A model generated the notes under the pieces. That model saw only the letters and a list, made by a program, of their open reading frames with translations. It did no database searches and was not told the origin of the DNA. From contig NZ_JAHXBU010000094.1 of NCBI RefSeq assembly GCF_020178975.1, positions 124,001-188,000 on the forward strand: a stretch of DNA of 64,000 nucleotides. Direction: 5' to 3'. Made by a program: the position numbers and the translations under genes. The stretch's first letter is position 1, and the number at the start of each line of letters is the position of its first letter. Shown in pieces: positions 9,200-18,127 of this stretch. Source of the stretch: Cesiribacter sp. SM1 (GTDB taxonomy: Bacteria > Bacteroidota > Bacteroidia > Cytophagales > Cyclobacteriaceae).

Positions 9200-9682
9200 C
9201 TATCTCGTAGCCTTTAGCTGCTCAAGCAGCCGGTCTATAAATGGTATTTGTGCTGCATTGATGTAAGCACAGGCTTCCTCGTAGCTAAACCAGCGGGCCT
9301 GGTCTACCTCGGGGTAAGACTGCCACTTACCGCTTTTGTAAGGCCACTCAATTTTCATGCTGTTGCACTGAATACCCTGTGCCTCCTCCCATGCTCCCTC
9401 AAAAGCCCAGGCCCAAACAGTTTTTCCACCCTTTTGCTTAATGCTTTCCAGCGGCAGAAACGGCGGCTGAGGGTTAATTCCTGTCTCTTCTAAAAACTCC
9501 CTTTGAGCCGTCTGTAATAGTTCCTCCCCTTCGTGGGGCAAACCCTTTGGAATGCCCCACCAGCCTTTATCTTTCCGGGTAAAATAAGGCCCTCCCGGGT
9601 GTACCAGAAAAAACTGCAGCGCATGGGGCTGTTCTGGCTTAGGGCGATACATCAGCAATCCGGCACTTAAGTTCCTGGGCAT
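9200..9682 (-). CDS. Nudix hydrolase
   Basis: A 160-residue Nudix protein that would hydrolyse a nucleoside-diphosphate-linked substrate. Seen: the Nudix box G-x5-E-x7-REFLEETG with its glutamates intact, preceded by DKGWWGIPKG. The family usually begins close to S-AGLLMYR, so I prefer the ATG at 9682; a GTG at 9715 would add 11 residues. The N-terminal SAGLL-YR and GWWGIPKG segments resemble diadenosine-polyphosphate-type or RppH-like members, but the exact substrate cannot be told. It lies upstream of the cheB gene on the same strand, with 115 bases between them, so cotranscription is possible but not shown. Confidence 0.87.
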   Translation of the reverse strand: MPRNLSAGLLMYRPKPEQPHALQFFLVHPGGPYFTRKDKGWWGIPKGLPHEGEELLQTAQREFLEETGINPQPPFLPLESIKQKGGKTVWAWAFEGAWEEAQGIQCNSMKIEWPYKSGKWQSYPEVDQARWFSYEEACAYINAAQIPFIDRLLEQLKATR

Positions 9683-9804
9683 AGGCTTGTTAAGATGATT
9701 ATGTTGTTTGAACACAAAATGTAAAACATAGTTATTTAGCAGGAGGCGCTTTATGTGCCCTATGCATTTGCTGCCCGGAACCCACTTGCCTATCGCCGAT
9801 TGCT

Positions 9805-10701
9805 ATGCTCCCCACCAGCCTTTTACCACCTCTGGCTTTAGCAGAATGGGAAGCCACAAAAATTACACTGCATTTGTATATGCAGATCGTTGGTAAAATA
9901 CAGCTTAAGCTTAACCCGCCCAGAAATCACTGGTGGCACGTAAGCTTATATCCCTGCGCCAAAGGCATAAGCTCACAACAGATCCCCTGCGGGGATAAAA
10001 CACTGGAAATACTTTTCAACTTTATCAGCCACCGCCTGGAAATACAAACCAGTGCCGGTGAGTACGAGGAGATTTTGCTGCAGGATGGTCTTTCAGTTGC
10101 AGAGTTTTATCACCAGCTTTTTAACAAGCTGCAAAAAGTGGACGTGAGGGTGCGGATTCTGGCCAAGCCCTTTTCCATGAACATTGATAAACCTTTTACC
10201 CACATTACAGAGCATCACAGCTACCAGAAAACCCACATAGAAAGCTTCTGGAAAATTCTGCTCTGGACCAGTGGAATATTTAAGCAGTTCTGCAGCCGCT
10301 TTCAGGGAAAAACCTGCCCGGTGCAGCTCTACTGGCACCACATGGACCTTGCCCTTACCCGCTTTTCCGGCCGCAGGGCACCGGAGCTGCCCAGGAATGC
10401 CCATAAGCTATCAAAAGAAACCTACTCACATGAGTTTATCAGCTTTGGCCTTTTACCGGGAGACGAGCACGTACATGCTGCTGCTTACTACGCCTATGCC
10501 TACCCTAGCCCTAAGGGCATAAGCCATGAACCGCTGCAACCCCCGGCGGCACAATGGGTAGTAAGTAATGGCACGCCGCTGGCCCTGCTTATGTACAGCG
10601 ATCTACGTACCCATCCCGATCCGGAGGGCGCACTACTGGCTTTTCTGGAAAGCTCTTTTCAGGCAGGAGCTAAATGCGCAGGCTGGGAGCAAACTTCCTG
10701 A
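9805..10701 (+). CDS. DUF5996 family protein
   Basis: A 298-residue soluble protein of the DUF5996 family. Seen: the family opening LPPLALAEWEATKITLHLYMQ, PPRNHWWHVSLYP near residues 38-50, HHMDLALTRFSGR near 178-190, and a C-terminal segment with DPEGALLAFLESS. No signal peptide or membrane helix; no catalytic motif known to me. Function is unknown. Its TGA stop shares the palindrome TGATCA with the stop of the convergent TonB receptor gene, so the two genes abut with no spacer. Confidence 0.8.
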   Translation: MLPTSLLPPLALAEWEATKITLHLYMQIVGKIQLKLNPPRNHWWHVSLYPCAKGISSQQIPCGDKTLEILFNFISHRLEIQTSAGEYEEILLQDGLSVAEFYHQLFNKLQKVDVRVRILAKPFSMNIDKPFTHITEHHSYQKTHIESFWKILLWTSGIFKQFCSRFQGKTCPVQLYWHHMDLALTRFSGRRAPELPRNAHKLSKETYSHEFISFGLLPGDEHVHAAAYYAYAYPSPKGISHEPLQPPAAQWVVSNGTPLALLMYSDLRTHPDPEGALLAFLESSFQAGAKCAGWEQTS

Positions 10702-13122
10702 TCAGAGCTCTACAATAATGCCTACAGTAGGTAGTATGGTGCCACTGGTGTTGCGCAGCAGTTTGCCTAAATACTGGCCCGGGTTTGCAGGATCGGCTAC
10801 AGGAAGGCCGGCATCATCACGCTGCACATCAATGTTTTCCTGGAACTCAACCTCATAGCCATACAGGTTCTGTACATCAAAATAAACATTCAGGCTCCAG
10901 CGGGAGAAAAAGTATTTCTTATCAATCCGCACATCGAGCTGATGGAAGGGGCTTAGGCGGCCTTCGTTCAGGCGGCTGTAATCTGTTACGCCCTGGCCTG
11001 TGCGGTCCCAGTTTTCCTGGTTTAGGGAGGCTGTATAATTATAGGGCGTAAAAGGAGGGCCGCCGCTTAGCAGAAAACGGGTGCCAAGCTCCCAGTTTCT
11101 TTTAAAACGCTTGCCTCCTGTTAAGCTAACAATATGCCGGTAATCCCAGGCAGAGGGCTTGTAAACATCATTTAGCCCTGTAAATTCACTGCGCACCAGG
11201 GTATAGGCCAGGGTTCCGTAAAAGGTGCCGGCAAGCTTTTGCTGCACCAGAAACTCCAGCCCGTAGGCCCTGCCTTTAGAGGCAGACACAACAGGATTCT
11301 GGCCCACCACGCCAAAATCTGCCCCCAGATTAGCCAGTGACACGCCCAGATCCAGGAGGTAAGGATAGTTGCGGTACCATTTATAAAAGCCTTCCATGGT
11401 AAGGCGCAGAAAATTGTTAGGCGCCCACTCCAGGCCTGTTACCAGGTGGTCGGCCTGCAGGTATTTTAAGCCGTTCTGCCGGTTTACCAAACCGCCGCCC
11501 TCAGTGCTTCTGTAGCCCATTACCACGTAGCTGGGCAGCTGGTAATAACGGCCTGCATTAAAGTTAAGGCTCCACTTGGGCAGAAAATAATAGGCCGCCG
11601 ATAAGCGGGGCGAAAACTGTTGCCACAGCCGGTTCATCTCGTCAGAGTAATCTGTTGCATCCATACGAAAGCCTGCAGAAAGCACCAGCTGCCCCTCCAG
11701 CAGATCCTGGCTGGCCTGCCCGAAGAGCCCCCATTTATTAAGCGCCAGGTCTGATGTAAAATCCCTGGTAAGTGGCTGGCCCTGGGCAACAGTTTTAAAG
11801 TAGTTGTTAACACTATATTTTGCCCGCTCGTAGTTAAGGCCCCAGCTAAGGCGAAGACCACTGTTCAGCTGCCGGTAATCTTCCAGCCGCAGCTTGTTTT
11901 CGATCTCCTGCGAGTGGTAATCCAGCAGGAGGTTATCTGCCCGGCTGTTATCGTTGTTGGCCCATTTTACAGCTTTATTGTCGAGCATGTTTCGGCTAAG
12001 CACCACTGTATAGAAACCATCTTTTCTGAAATACTCCCACTTACCACCAATGGTGTAATTCCACTGGTCAGAAACAGGCAGGGTATTAAGCTGGTATCGC
12101 TGCTCTTCGGTTTCGTTTGCTGCCAGGTTCAGCTCAAAATTATCGAGTGCGCCCAGGCTAATGAGCGTAAAGCGGTTTTTGCGGTTAGGCTGCCACTGGT
12201 ATTTAAGCTGATAGTCGTTGTAAACTGGCAGAAAGGGCAGCTCCAGGGCCTTAAAAAGCAGCTGCAGGTAGCTGCGGCGTACCGAAACAATAACAGAGGC
12301 ACTGTCACCTACCGGCCCCTCTGCAGTAACGCCAAAATCGGTAGCTCCCACTATGCCATTGAACACCCACTTATCGCTGCGACCCTCGCGCTGCCTGAAC
12401 TCAAAAATTGAAGACAGGGCACCACCCCGGTTAGCCGGAAAGGCGCCGGAGTAAAAGTCTACTTCTTTTATGAAATCAACATTGATAAGCCCTACCGGCC
12501 CTCCACTGCTGCCCTGGGTCTGAAAGTGGTTAATGTTGGGCACCTCCACCCCATCGAGGTAATATTTATTTTCGCTTGGGGCGCCACCCCTGATGATGAT
12601 ATCGTTGCGGAAAGAGGGCGCTGTGGCGGCTCCCGGGAGCGTACGGATTACCTTGCTGATGTCGCGGTTACCACCCGGGCTGCGCCTTATTTCATCGGGC
12701 CCAATGCTACGGAGCGATACCGGGCTCTCGTCGGTTTTGCTAAAAGGAGAAGCCACCACCTCTACCTCCTGCAGCCGCTCCGCTTCCTCAGCCAGGGTAA
12801 TATTTACCTCTGCTGGCCGGGCGTTTGTAACAGCCACCTCATAAATACGCTCTGTTTTAAAACCCAGGCTCCGCACCTCCAGGTTATAGCGCCCCGGCTC
12901 AAGCTGGCTAAGCTCAAAGCGCCCCTCTTCTGTGGTGGTAACACCGCTGATGGCGGAGGTAGTGGCATTACCGCCAGTGCTACTGCTAATAACAACCGTG
13001 GCATAGGGCACCGGCTCATTGCTTACCTTGTTCAGCACCCGCCCCCTGATCACACCATTCTGGGCAAGGGCCAACACGGGCAGCACCAGCAGCAACAGGA
13101 ACAGACAGCCAGACTTTTGCAT
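10702..13122 (-). CDS. TonB-dependent outer-membrane receptor with CarboxypepD-like N-domain
   Basis: An 806-residue outer-membrane transporter. Domains: signal peptide (1-20, ending ALAQ), a carboxypeptidase regulatory-like beta-sandwich (about 22-110), plug (about 125-240, with DIIIRGGAPSENKYYLDGVEV), then a beta barrel. Known: such proteins import large or scarce ligands using TonB energy; some of this N-domain type are not linked to a SusD lipoprotein, and none is present here. Ligand unknown. It lies 110 bases downstream of crtW on the same strand; a weak promoter-like TAGCTTTA with a TTG 22 bases before it lies in the gap, so it is probably transcribed separately. Its stop abuts the DUF5996 stop. 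Confidence 0.9.
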   Translation of the reverse strand: MQKSGCLFLLLLVLPVLALAQNGVIRGRVLNKVSNEPVPYATVVISSSTGGNATTSAISGVTTTEEGRFELSQLEPGRYNLEVRSLGFKTERIYEVAVTNARPAEVNITLAEEAERLQEVEVVASPFSKTDESPVSLRSIGPDEIRRSPGGNRDISKVIRTLPGAATAPSFRNDIIIRGGAPSENKYYLDGVEVPNINHFQTQGSSGGPVGLINVDFIKEVDFYSGAFPANRGGALSSIFEFRQREGRSDKWVFNGIVGATDFGVTAEGPVGDSASVIVSVRRSYLQLLFKALELPFLPVYNDYQLKYQWQPNRKNRFTLISLGALDNFELNLAANETEEQRYQLNTLPVSDQWNYTIGGKWEYFRKDGFYTVVLSRNMLDNKAVKWANNDNSRADNLLLDYHSQEIENKLRLEDYRQLNSGLRLSWGLNYERAKYSVNNYFKTVAQGQPLTRDFTSDLALNKWGLFGQASQDLLEGQLVLSAGFRMDATDYSDEMNRLWQQFSPRLSAAYYFLPKWSLNFNAGRYYQLPSYVVMGYRSTEGGGLVNRQNGLKYLQADHLVTGLEWAPNNFLRLTMEGFYKWYRNYPYLLDLGVSLANLGADFGVVGQNPVVSASKGRAYGLEFLVQQKLAGTFYGTLAYTLVRSEFTGLNDVYKPSAWDYRHIVSLTGGKRFKRNWELGTRFLLSGGPPFTPYNYTASLNQENWDRTGQGVTDYSRLNEGRLSPFHQLDVRIDKKYFFSRWSLNVYFDVQNLYGYEVEFQENIDVQRDDAGLPVADPANPGQYLGKLLRNTSGTILPTVGIIVEL

Positions 13123-13232
13123 GTTTATCTTTATTTAAGTAAAGCTAAACAATTTAAAGCTGTAAAAGGCAATAAGGTTGCAGAATGCAGGCGGATTCTT
13201 TTCTGCGGCAGATCCCGGTTATTAAAAAGAGC

Positions 13233-13940
13233 TTAAGCCTTTTTCTTCCAGAGCTGCCACCAGGGGGTACCAGGGTAGTGGTGATGCTCCCAGTGGTAAC
13301 CGAAAAAATAGCAGCTCATAAAGGCCCAGAGGTGGTTTTTAGCCTGGCTGCCAGATTTGTGCCTGTTATCCGGAGCATGCTCACCCTTGTGGGGCAAATA
13401 GGTACCAAAGTAGAACAACTGCAGCGTTGCCAGTATGCTGGGCACCATCCAGAACAGGATAACATTCTGCTGCGGGAAGATGAGAATGAGCAGGTTATAG
13501 GTAATGGCCATGGCCACTATTTGCCAGATGGTAACATACTGCTTTAAAAAACTGAAATACCACAAAAAGAAATTATCGCTGTGGTGGTAATCGGGATCGT
13601 GGTCGGTGGCTACAAAGCGGTGGTGCAGGTGGTGGCGTGGGTACAGGCGCGGGTACCAGTTATAGGCAAACAGTAGCGCGGTAATCCAGCCAATGGCATT
13701 ATTTAACCCTTTGTTTTTACTAACAGCTCCATGCATGGCATCATGGGCCGTTATAAACAGGCCTGTATACAGGTGCGTTTGCAGCAGCACCAGCAGCCAG
13801 CTTAGCGGCGAGTACCAGTTAATGGTATACTGGGTAAGCAAAAACCAGAGGCTAAGGGTCCAGGCAGCAACAATTGCCAGGGCTATGCTAACGCCCAGCT
13901 GCCTTTGCCAAAATGATATGGATTTTACTGCCACTGACAT
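13233..13940 (-). CDS. crtW: Beta-carotene ketolase CrtW (fatty-acid-desaturase-like)
   Basis: Integral-membrane di-iron enzyme adding a 4-keto group to a beta-ionone ring. Seen: the histidine clusters of the family, HDAMH, HHLHH followed by DHDPDYHH, and the C-terminal YHWEHHHYP with PWW after it, plus FGTYLPH; four or so membrane segments. These match CrtW rather than acyl-lipid desaturases. I choose the ATG at 13940; a GTG four codons upstream is possible. It is the last gene of sigma-crtI-crtB-ispH-crtW, 33 bases after ispH. With CrtZ it would give a 3-hydroxy-4-keto ring end group. Confidence 0.88.
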   Translation of the reverse strand: MSVAVKSISFWQRQLGVSIALAIVAAWTLSLWFLLTQYTINWYSPLSWLLVLLQTHLYTGLFITAHDAMHGAVSKNKGLNNAIGWITALLFAYNWYPRLYPRHHLHHRFVATDHDPDYHHSDNFFLWYFSFLKQYVTIWQIVAMAITYNLLILIFPQQNVILFWMVPSILATLQLFYFGTYLPHKGEHAPDNRHKSGSQAKNHLWAFMSCYFFGYHWEHHHYPGTPWWQLWKKKA

Positions 13941-13973
13941 GCCGTAGCACAAAGATACAAAAGGATTTACAGA

Positions 13974-14819
13974 TCAGTAGGTAAGCAGGCGATCGCGCAC
14001 ATGCTGCATCAGCCACATAGGTGTAGAGGTTGCTCCGCAAATACCCACCTTATCATTCTTTTCAAACCAGCCTGTATTTAACTCTTCGGGCCGGCTAATA
14101 AAAAAGGTATGCGGATTTCTGTCTTTGCACACCCCATACAAAACCCTGCCGTTAGAGGATTTGGTGCCAGATACAAACACCACTTTATCGTACTGGCTGG
14201 CAAAATCCCGCAGTTCTTTATCGCGGTTGCTTACCTGCCTGCAGATGGTGTCATTTGCATTTACCTGAATGCCACTAGCTTCTAACAAAGACTTTATCTG
14301 GTAGAAGTTATCGGTACTTTTGGTTGTCTGGCTGTAGAGCGTAAGGGAGCGGGGCAGCTCCTCCAGGGGCAATTCGGCAATATCCTGAAATACCACTGCC
14401 TCGTTGTTGGTTTGCCCCAAAAGGCCTACTACTTCGGCATGGCCATGCTTGCCATAGATGTAGATGTTATCGCCTTTATCGAAAGAATTTTTAATGCGGT
14501 TCTGCAGCTTAAGCACTACAGGACAGGAGGCATCTATCAGGCTTAGGTTATTTTGCAGGGCCAGCTCGTAGGTAGAGGGCGGCTCTCCATGTGCCCTGAT
14601 CAGCACTGTTTCGTTGCGCAGCTCCCGGAGCTGTTCATGATTGATGATCCTTAGCCCTTTATCTTCAAGTCTGCGCACCTCCTCATCGTTATGCACAATA
14701 TCGCCCAGGCAGTACAGGTAGCCCTGTTCTTCCAGCATATCCTCGGCCATTTCTATGGCGTAAACTACACCAAAGCAAAAGCCGGAATTAGGGTCGATAT
14801 CTACTTGAAGATTAAGCAT
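13974..14819 (-). CDS. ispH: 4-hydroxy-3-methylbut-2-enyl diphosphate reductase
   Basis: Last enzyme of the methylerythritol phosphate pathway: an iron-sulfur reductase that makes isopentenyl and dimethylallyl diphosphate. Seen: the three cluster cysteines Cys15 (GFCFGV), Cys99 (DASCPV) and Cys193 (TICRQV), active-site HGE near residue 77-79, and the C-terminal GATSTP signature. Length 281 is close to the family norm of about 310, slightly short. Its placement between crtB and crtW ties precursor supply to pigment synthesis. Spacing to crtB is 70 bases, so it should share the operon transcript. Confidence 0.95.
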   Translation of the reverse strand: MLNLQVDIDPNSGFCFGVVYAIEMAEDMLEEQGYLYCLGDIVHNDEEVRRLEDKGLRIINHEQLRELRNETVLIRAHGEPPSTYELALQNNLSLIDASCPVVLKLQNRIKNSFDKGDNIYIYGKHGHAEVVGLLGQTNNEAVVFQDIAELPLEELPRSLTLYSQTTKSTDNFYQIKSLLEASGIQVNANDTICRQVSNRDKELRDFASQYDKVVFVSGTKSSNGRVLYGVCKDRNPHTFFISRPEELNTGWFEKNDKVGICGATSTPMWLMQHVRDRLLTY

Positions 14820-14889
14820 GGTTTCTACACATAGAAAGCGAAGGTAAGGGCAAAAAGTTTCTGATAAATATGTAATTGTTTAAAATATT

Positions 14890-15732
14890 TTACAAAAAGT
14901 TAAACTGATAGCGCAGCATTGTTTGTGCCAGCAGCAGCAGCTTTTTCTGGTCGGCTATGCGGATACGCTCTTTGAGTATGCGTGAGGCAGGACAAAGGCA
15001 GATTTTGTTGAATAATTTCTGATAATAGAGGTAAGCAAGATAAACACCCATTTGTGCTCCCTCGGGTAATTTTAATATGCCGGCATAGGCATCCTTAAAG
15101 TCTTTCTCTATGTCTTTTTCAATCTGCTGCTTTGCCGAGGCAGAAAACCGGCTGAAGTCCACACCCGGAAAGTAAACGCGGCCCCGATCTTCAAAATCGC
15201 TTTTGATATCGCGCAGAAAGTTCACTTTCTGGAAAGCTGCACCCAGGCTGCGGGCGGATGCCTTCAGCGAATGGTACAAGGCACTGTCTCCTTCGCAAAA
15301 CACGCGCAGGCACATCAGGCCCACCACCTCGGCAGAGCCGTAAATGTACTCCTGGTACTTTGTCTGGTCGTACCGGGTGCGGTCAAGGTCCATTTCCATG
15401 CTGTGCAGAAAAGCATCTATCAGCTCCCACTCTATGCCATAGGCACGCACCACCTGCTGAAAGCTGTGCAAAACCGGGTTAAGGCTTACCTTTTCTTCCA
15501 GCGCCAGCAGCGTATCCTTACGGAACCGCTCCAGCAGCATGGACTTGTCGTGCTCGTGAAAGGTATCCACTATTTCATCGGCATAGCGCACATAGCCATA
15601 AATGGCATAAATAGGAAAATGGAACCGTTTGTGCAGCGTACGGATTCCAAGTGTAAAAGAAGTGCTGTACCGCTGCGTAATGAGCTTACTACACTCAAAG
15701 GTTGTTTGGCTAAACAGATCCATGCCTATCAT
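14890..15732 (-). CDS. crtB: Phytoene synthase
   Basis: Condenses two geranylgeranyl diphosphates head-to-head into phytoene, the first committed carotenoid step. Seen: first aspartate-rich motif DEIVD (52-56), second motif DIKSDFEDRGR near 175-185 with YFPG after it, and an all-helical terpene synthase fold of 280 residues. Squalene synthase is excluded by context and by the DRGRVYFP motif. Start: ATG at 15732; a second ATG three codons later (15723) is equally plausible. It follows crtI by 18 bases. Confidence 0.93.
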   Translation of the reverse strand: MIGMDLFSQTTFECSKLITQRYSTSFTLGIRTLHKRFHFPIYAIYGYVRYADEIVDTFHEHDKSMLLERFRKDTLLALEEKVSLNPVLHSFQQVVRAYGIEWELIDAFLHSMEMDLDRTRYDQTKYQEYIYGSAEVVGLMCLRVFCEGDSALYHSLKASARSLGAAFQKVNFLRDIKSDFEDRGRVYFPGVDFSRFSASAKQQIEKDIEKDFKDAYAGILKLPEGAQMGVYLAYLYYQKLFNKICLCPASRILKERIRIADQKKLLLLAQTMLRYQFNFL

Positions 15733-15750
15733 CCCACTAATGGCTGAATG

Positions 15751-17226
15751 TTAATTTGCTATGTCTTTACTAATCTCACCGGCTACCACCTGCCCTGATA
15801 TAAGCGAAGGCGGAACTCCCGGGCCCGGCACAGTAAGCTGGCCTGTGTAATAGAGATTTTTCACTTTTTTGCTTTTCAGCGATGGCTTCAGGAGTGCAGT
15901 CTGGCGCAGGGTGTTGGCTAAACCATACGCATTGCCCCTGAAGGCATTATAATCACCAACAAAGTCTTTGTGTGCATAACTGCGCTTGTACACCACGGCA
16001 TCTGCCACCGATTGGCCCGTCAGGTCTTCCAGCCTGTTCATGATACGATGGTAGTACTGCTCCCGGATCTCCTCGGTATCCTCCAGGCCGGGGGCAACCG
16101 GCACCAGCAGAAACAGGTTTTCAGAGCCGGCAGGTGCTACTGCAGGATCTGTAACGGAGGGAACACAGGCGTAAAAGAGCGGATCGCTGGGCCATTGCGG
16201 CTGTTGGTAGATCTCCTGTGCATGCTGCCCAAAATCGCGATCGAAAAACAGGTTATGGTGCTGCAGGTTCCTGAGGCGCTTGTTCACACCCAGGTAAAAC
16301 AGCAGGCTGGAGGGTGCCATGGTACGCTTCTTCCAATAAGAGGCGCCATAGGTACGCCATTGCGGATCGAGCAGCTCCTGTTCCACATGATGATAGTCTG
16401 CTCCTGCCACTACCACATCGGCTTTAAAATCTCCGCGGGCTGTAACTACTTTAGTAGCCCTGCCCTTCTCTACCACTATTTCATGCACCGGGCAATCCAG
16501 CTCCAGCTGCACCCCCTGCTCCTCTGCCACTTTTACCATGCCCTCTACTATTTTATGCATGCCACCCATGGGGTACCAGGTTCCCAGGCCCATATCGGCA
16601 TAGTTCATAAGGCTGTAAAGGGCTGGTGTATTTTGTGGTGTAGCGCCCAGGAACAAAACCGGAAACTCTACAATCTGCAGCAACTGCGGATGGCTGAAGA
16701 ACTTACGTGCATGCCCGTGCAGCGACTTAAACACATCGAGCCTGAGTATATCAAGCAGCAGGCGCAGGTTCATGAATTCTTTAAGGCTGCGGCCGGGCTT
16801 GTACACCAGGTCCTGCATGCCTACTTTATACTTATAGGCCGCCTGATGCAGAAACTCCTGCAGCGCCCTGCCACTGCCTGGCTCCAGGCTGTTAAAGAGT
16901 GCGCATAAGTCCTGCATGGCAGCAGGCAAATCAAGCGCCTCCCCCTTTCCAAAAAACACCCGGTAGGAAGGGTCCAGGCGGCGCAACTCGTAAAAGTCTG
17001 CCGGACTGTGGCCAAAAAGGCCAAAGTACTGCTCGAAAACATCGGGCATCCAGTACCAGCTGGGTCCCATATCATACATAAAACCCCCAGCCTGGAACGC
17101 GCGAGCGCGCCCACCGGGGGTTATGTTTTTTTCTACTATCGTTACTGAGTGCCCGGCCTTAGCCAGACATGAAGCAGCTGCCAAACCGGCAAAGCCTGCT
17201 CCTATCACTACTATATTTTTGTTCAT
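15751..17226 (-). CDS. crtI: Phytoene desaturase
   Basis: FAD-dependent desaturase converting phytoene to lycopene in the membrane. Seen: N-terminal dinucleotide-binding GAGFAGLAAA (9-18) with Glu at the end of beta 2 (EKN), and the C-terminal CrtI signature YYTGQLTVPGPGVPPS. Length 491 is typical. The next gene upstream is the ECF sigma factor, 14 bases away, so both are cotranscribed. CrtD (a related 3,4-desaturase) is an alternative, but the position beside crtB and the family-typical C-terminus favour CrtI. No second CrtI-like gene occurs in the window. Confidence 0.93.
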   Translation of the reverse strand: MNKNIVVIGAGFAGLAAASCLAKAGHSVTIVEKNITPGGRARAFQAGGFMYDMGPSWYWMPDVFEQYFGLFGHSPADFYELRRLDPSYRVFFGKGEALDLPAAMQDLCALFNSLEPGSGRALQEFLHQAAYKYKVGMQDLVYKPGRSLKEFMNLRLLLDILRLDVFKSLHGHARKFFSHPQLLQIVEFPVLFLGATPQNTPALYSLMNYADMGLGTWYPMGGMHKIVEGMVKVAEEQGVQLELDCPVHEIVVEKGRATKVVTARGDFKADVVVAGADYHHVEQELLDPQWRTYGASYWKKRTMAPSSLLFYLGVNKRLRNLQHHNLFFDRDFGQHAQEIYQQPQWPSDPLFYACVPSVTDPAVAPAGSENLFLLVPVAPGLEDTEEIREQYYHRIMNRLEDLTGQSVADAVVYKRSYAHKDFVGDYNAFRGNAYGLANTLRQTALLKPSLKSKKVKNLYYTGQLTVPGPGVPPSLISGQVVAGEISKDIAN

Positions 17227-17240
17227 GAAGTGGCCTCTGG

Positions 17241-17750
17241 CTACTTCACCGCATAGTTCTTCAGTTTGCCCTTAAGCTCCTTACGCGCTATGTGTATGCG
17301 GTTTTTTACCGTACCTATTGGAATGTTTAATTTATCTGCAATCTCATGGTACTTAAATCCACGGAAGTGCATCATGAAAGGCGTTTTGTAAGCATCTTCC
17401 AGATTTACAATGGCCTCATTAATGTCTTTAAGCGCAAAGCTTGTGTATGCTAAATTCTCTGTAATGTTCTCAGTAGAGTTAATGTAGTGCAGGTTATCAG
17501 TAGTATCGATAAAGGTATTCCTTCTTACCATGCGCTGATAGTTGGTAATGAAGGTATTTTTCATAATTGTATATAACCAAGCTTTAAGATTGGTACCGTC
17601 GGCAAATTTATCTCGATTCGTAAAGGCTTTCAGGATGGTCTCCTGCAACAGATCATTGGCTTCCTCCATGTCTTTGGTAAGCTTAAGCGCAAATGGCTTT
17701 AGGGATTTTGACATCTTGTTGAGGGAATAGCTGAACTCTAGTGCTGTCAT
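17241..17750 (-). CDS. ECF-type RNA polymerase sigma factor of the carotenoid operon
   Basis: A 169-residue sigma-70 family protein with region 2 (about 15-85; EEANDLLQETILKAF and AWLYTIMKN are the core and -10 contacting helices) and region 4 (about 110-165; helix-turn-helix KYHEIADKLNIPIGTVKNRIHIARKEL). Region 3 is absent, as in ECF factors. No anti-sigma gene is adjacent. It is first in the sigma-crtI-crtB-ispH-crtW operon, so its expression and pigment genes rise together; this resembles LitS of Streptomyces and CarQ of Myxococcus, ECF factors in light-induced carotenoid control (known). Regulation by the nearby MerR/B12 protein is inferred from a shared operator-like palindrome upstream. 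Confidence 0.9.
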   Translation of the reverse strand: MTALEFSYSLNKMSKSLKPFALKLTKDMEEANDLLQETILKAFTNRDKFADGTNLKAWLYTIMKNTFITNYQRMVRRNTFIDTTDNLHYINSTENITENLAYTSFALKDINEAIVNLEDAYKTPFMMHFRGFKYHEIADKLNIPIGTVKNRIHIARKELKGKLKNYAVK

Positions 17751-17787
17751 GCAAAAAATGTTTAAGTTGGCTTAAAAAGTCTATAAA

Positions 17788-17817
17788 CAAAATTATAAGG
17801 TTGTACCTAAATGTCAA
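17788..17817 (-). promoter_or_regulatory. Promoter of the sigma-crtI-crtB-ispH-crtW operon
   Basis: On the minus strand TTG (17817-17815) is followed after 19 bases by TAATTTTG (17795-17788), an exact match to the Bacteroidota TAnnTTTG box with normal spacing. The ATG lies 37 bases further. A TTGACA also spans the -33 site, and TATAAT overlaps the -7 box, but their 14-base spacing is too short for a sigma-70-type reading. Confidence 0.7.
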
Positions 17818-17862
17818 GACTTTGTAAAAGTTTTTTAGAAAAAAGTTAAAAAGTGTCTTGAC
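17813..17862. promoter_or_regulatory. Candidate operator of the carotenoid MerR/B12 regulator (site A)
   Basis: AAGACTT-TGTAA-AAGTTTT (17816-17834) is a seven-base half-site, five-base spacer, seven-base half-site palindrome with one mismatch. It is embedded in a larger inverted repeat, GTCAAGAC (17813-17820) and GTCTTGAC (17855-17862). It overlaps the -33 element of the operon promoter, the position expected for a repressor. The same arrangement occurs upstream of cruF (20247-20265). Confidence 0.6.
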
Positions 17863-18000
17863 CAATTCAGAGGAGGAGAAGGCTGCTTCCGGAGAAGCTG
17901 CAGAATAGTATGAAAATCGTCTGTGATAGATATACGGCTCTAATACAGGAGGGTTACGTTGTACTTATATGATATTTTTAATTTTTATTGCTGAAAAATA

Positions 18001-18046
18001 TTTTAGAATAAAAAATAAAACCCACCCTAATTTTGAAGGGTGGGTT
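18001..18046 (-). terminator. Rho-independent terminator of the cruF-crtZ-merR operon
   Basis: On the minus strand AACCCACCCT pairs with AGGGTGGGTT around an eight-base loop and is followed by a T-rich run (18018 downward). It lies about 80 bases past the merR stop. Confidence 0.8.
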
Positions 18047-18127
18047 GGCAATAATTGTTGAGGATTAAATCCCCATCTGTTTAAGATTTTATACAGGTTC
18101 TGTCAATATGCATCAACAACAGCGTTC

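Larger units (their letters stand above)
17751..18127. other. Control region between the two carotenoid operons
   Basis: No gene. From right to left it holds the terminator of the merR operon (18001-18046), then the upstream region of the sigma-crt operon with an 8-bp inverted repeat bracketing 17813-17862, a spaced palindrome at 17816-17834 and a promoter at 17788-17817. Confidence 0.75.
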
